DNA of 64,000 nt from assembly GCF_012927245.1 (NCBI RefSeq), contig NZ_JABBGE010000017.1:1-64000 (forward strand), in the 5' to 3' direction. Below, piece after piece: positions 62,854-64,000 of this stretch (positions are counted from its first letter, which is position 1; each line of letters begins with the position of its first letter). Under the pieces are notes generated by a model. That model was not told the DNA's origin and ran no database searches. It worked only from the letters and a program-made list of their open reading frames with translations. The translations under genes and the position numbers were made by a program. This DNA is from Streptomyces sp. R302 (lineage in GTDB: Bacteria > Actinomycetota > Actinomycetes > Streptomycetales > Streptomycetaceae).

Positions 62854-63318
62854 CTAGGCCGGTGCCGGCCAGTTGTGGAAGGTGACGCCGTCACGGTCGC
62901 CGAGGAGGCCGTGGATCCCGGCGGCCGGGTAGGGGATGAGTTCTTCCGGAAGGTCGTGATCGGCGAACCACCGCAGCGCCAGGCACTTCTCAGGCTCCAG
63001 GTTCTCGGGCTCGCCGGTGTAGTCGGTGAGCTCGTAGAAGAACCCGATCCGGTCCGGAGTCCCGTCGCCCTGGTGGTGGATGACGGTGTGTCCCAGGGTC
63101 AGGGCGTCCGGAAGGGCGTGGAGGCCGGTCTCCTCGCGCAGCTCGCGAACGGCGGCCTGGAGCGGCGTCTCGCCGGGGTCGAGCTTCCCGGAGGGGGCGT
63201 GCCACTGACCGTATCCGTACGGGCCGCCGCGCTGGGACAGGAGGATCTTGTCGCCTTGGCGGACGACGATGTGAACGTCGACGATGGGCTGCTGAACGGT
63301 GCTCATGGCTCTTCTCAT
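62854..63318 (-). CDS. NUDIX hydrolase (MutT-like)
   Basis: Hydrolyses nucleoside diphosphate linkages, typically damaged or excess dNTPs. The NUDIX box is complete: GKLDPGETPLQAAV then RELREETGL (GX5EX7REUXEEXGU). The opening STVQQPIVDVHIVVRQGDKI and the strand SQRGGPYGYGQWHAPSG match small MutT-like enzymes of about 150 residues. ATG at 63318 overlaps the dTMP kinase stop; ATG at 63306 is an alternative. Its pairing with a dTMP kinase points to nucleotide-pool control. Confidence 0.9.
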   Translation of the reverse strand: MRRAMSTVQQPIVDVHIVVRQGDKILLSQRGGPYGYGQWHAPSGKLDPGETPLQAAVRELREETGLHALPDALTLGHTVIHHQGDGTPDRIGFFYELTDYTGEPENLEPEKCLALRWFADHDLPEELIPYPAAGIHGLLGDRDGVTFHNWPAPA

Positions 63319-63953
63319 CGGGGCTGGGGGACGGTGGGGCTGACGGTAGCGGGCATCTGCTGGAGGTGGAGGAAGATCTGGGCAGCGGCCTCCCTGGGGG
63401 TGAGGTCGGTGGTGTCGAGGCGGAGCACCGGGTAGCCGAGCTGTTCGACGAGCGGGATCGCTTCCTCGTAGAGGGTGAGCTCGCGCTGGGTGTCGGCGGG
63501 GGTGAGCTCGAAGCGGTGACGGGTGCCACGGCCGCTGAGCCGGTTGTGGATGGTGTCGGCCTGGGCGAGGAGGACCACAGCGAGGTCGGGCGCGGGGATC
63601 CCCTCGTTGATGGCGAGGAGGAAGTCGGTGTCGACGCCGTCCTTGCGCTGGAGGACCAAGGTGGAGGGCAGGTAGCGGTCGAGGACCACGGTCCGGCCGG
63701 CGGCGAGCGCGGGCTGGATCTCGCTGTCGAGCTGGTGGTGACGGTCGGCTGCGACGGCGAGGGCGAGCGCGCGGCCGCGTAGGGTCCCGGCGCCGCCGAG
63801 GGCCCTGATGGTCTTGCCGAAGGTGCTGTGGGACGGCTGGGCGGCGGTGTGGACGTGGTGGCCGGCCAGGGCCAAGGCGTCAGCGAGTAGCTGGTGGGTG
63901 GTGGACTTCCCGACGCCGCCGGGCCCGTCGATGGTGATGAACCGACCGCTCAC
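63315..63953 (-). CDS. tmk: dTMP kinase (thymidylate kinase)
   Basis: Phosphorylates dTMP to dTDP. Walker A is GRFITIDGPGGVGKSTTHQL (about residues 3-22); the dTMP/lid features follow as ALAVAADRHHQLDSEIQPAL (DR), AAGRTVVLDRYLPSTLVLQR (DRY), PDLAVVLLAQADTIHNRLSG and the lid-like arginines after it. 212 residues is the normal length. GTG start overlaps the stop of the gene upstream. The host will have its own enzyme, so this copy serves phage DNA synthesis or a linked pathway. Confidence 0.9.
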   Translation of the reverse strand: MSGRFITIDGPGGVGKSTTHQLLADALALAGHHVHTAAQPSHSTFGKTIRALGGAGTLRGRALALAVAADRHHQLDSEIQPALAAGRTVVLDRYLPSTLVLQRKDGVDTDFLLAINEGIPAPDLAVVLLAQADTIHNRLSGRGTRHRFELTPADTQRELTLYEEAIPLVEQLGYPVLRLDTTDLTPREAAAQIFLHLQQMPATVSPTVPQPR

Positions 63954-64000
63954 GCCGTGACCTCCTGGGCGCCGTGGTTGCGCTCGTGCTGCTCGCGGGA
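63950..64000 (-). CDS. C-terminal end of a coupled gene, cut by the window
   Basis: The last 16 codons read SREQHERNHGAQEVTA and stop at TGA overlapping the GTG of the dTMP kinase gene. Too little is present to identify it, but the overlap shows a three-gene operon. Confidence 0.5.
   Translation of the reverse strand, partial: SREQHERNHGAQEVTA

Overview
The window is about 70% G+C, uses GTG and TTG starts freely, and has strong Shine-Dalgarno sites and codon use typical of Streptomyces or a close relative. Almost everything in it belongs to one temperate siphovirus genome. A compact two-gene plasmid-type replication locus (43.7-44.9 kb) and a DUF2637 plasmid-type membrane protein suggest that the prophage is maintained as a plasmid (a phage-plasmid, as known for Streptomyces pZL12) rather than integrated. 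No integrase, attachment site or tRNA gene was seen. No large terminase, ParA or transfer ATPase is inside the window, so the element extends beyond it.

Layout. 0-5.4 kb: the end of a helix-turn-helix-type protein, small unknown genes, a three-gene operon for an ECF sigma factor with a cytosolic partner and a membrane-anchored partner, then SSB. 5.5-9.1 kb: amidase endolysin, a divergent pair for a secreted matrixin-type protease and a membrane-anchored protein, a small-terminase-like gene and a ParB-nuclease-like gene. 9.5-16.2 kb (plus strand): early/replication block with winged-helix proteins, a DnaC-like helicase loader, the DUF2637 protein and a Sak4-like P-loop protein. 16.2-17.6 kb: a strange GCGC-rich non-coding stretch and an unknown gene. 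17.9-62.6 kb (almost all minus strand, transcribed right to left): portal with fused MuF domain, a 4.58k-residue giant helicase-containing protein, [plasmid replication locus on plus strand], acidic protein, Rmf-like protein, prohead protease-NUDIX-scaffold fusion, major capsid protein, phosphoesterase, GP88-family protein, TIG-domain protein, connectors, second MuF-like protein, [plus-strand membrane moron], tail terminator, tail tube, frameshifted tail chaperones, tape measure, baseplate/tail-tip proteins, tail fibre, holin candidates. 62.8-64 kb: NUDIX hydrolase, dTMP kinase and the end of a third coupled gene.

The most striking observation is a bipartite minus-strand motif repeated in nearly every non-overlapping gap between late genes: a box GCGACRCWAG, then 14-15 bases, then a box resembling ACGGTSC. 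Eleven copies show both boxes and six more are weaker. In six cases a start codon lies 5-7 bases beyond the second box, exactly where transcription would begin if the boxes are the -35 and -10 elements. I therefore read them as a dispersed phage late-promoter family producing several leaderless mRNAs, and the phage-encoded ECF sigma factor is the obvious candidate to recognise it. Other notable items are a 31-bp dyad element in three copies, a lambda-like GGGAAAG frameshift site in the tail chaperone gene, the protease-NUDIX fusion, and the giant helicase protein next to the portal.
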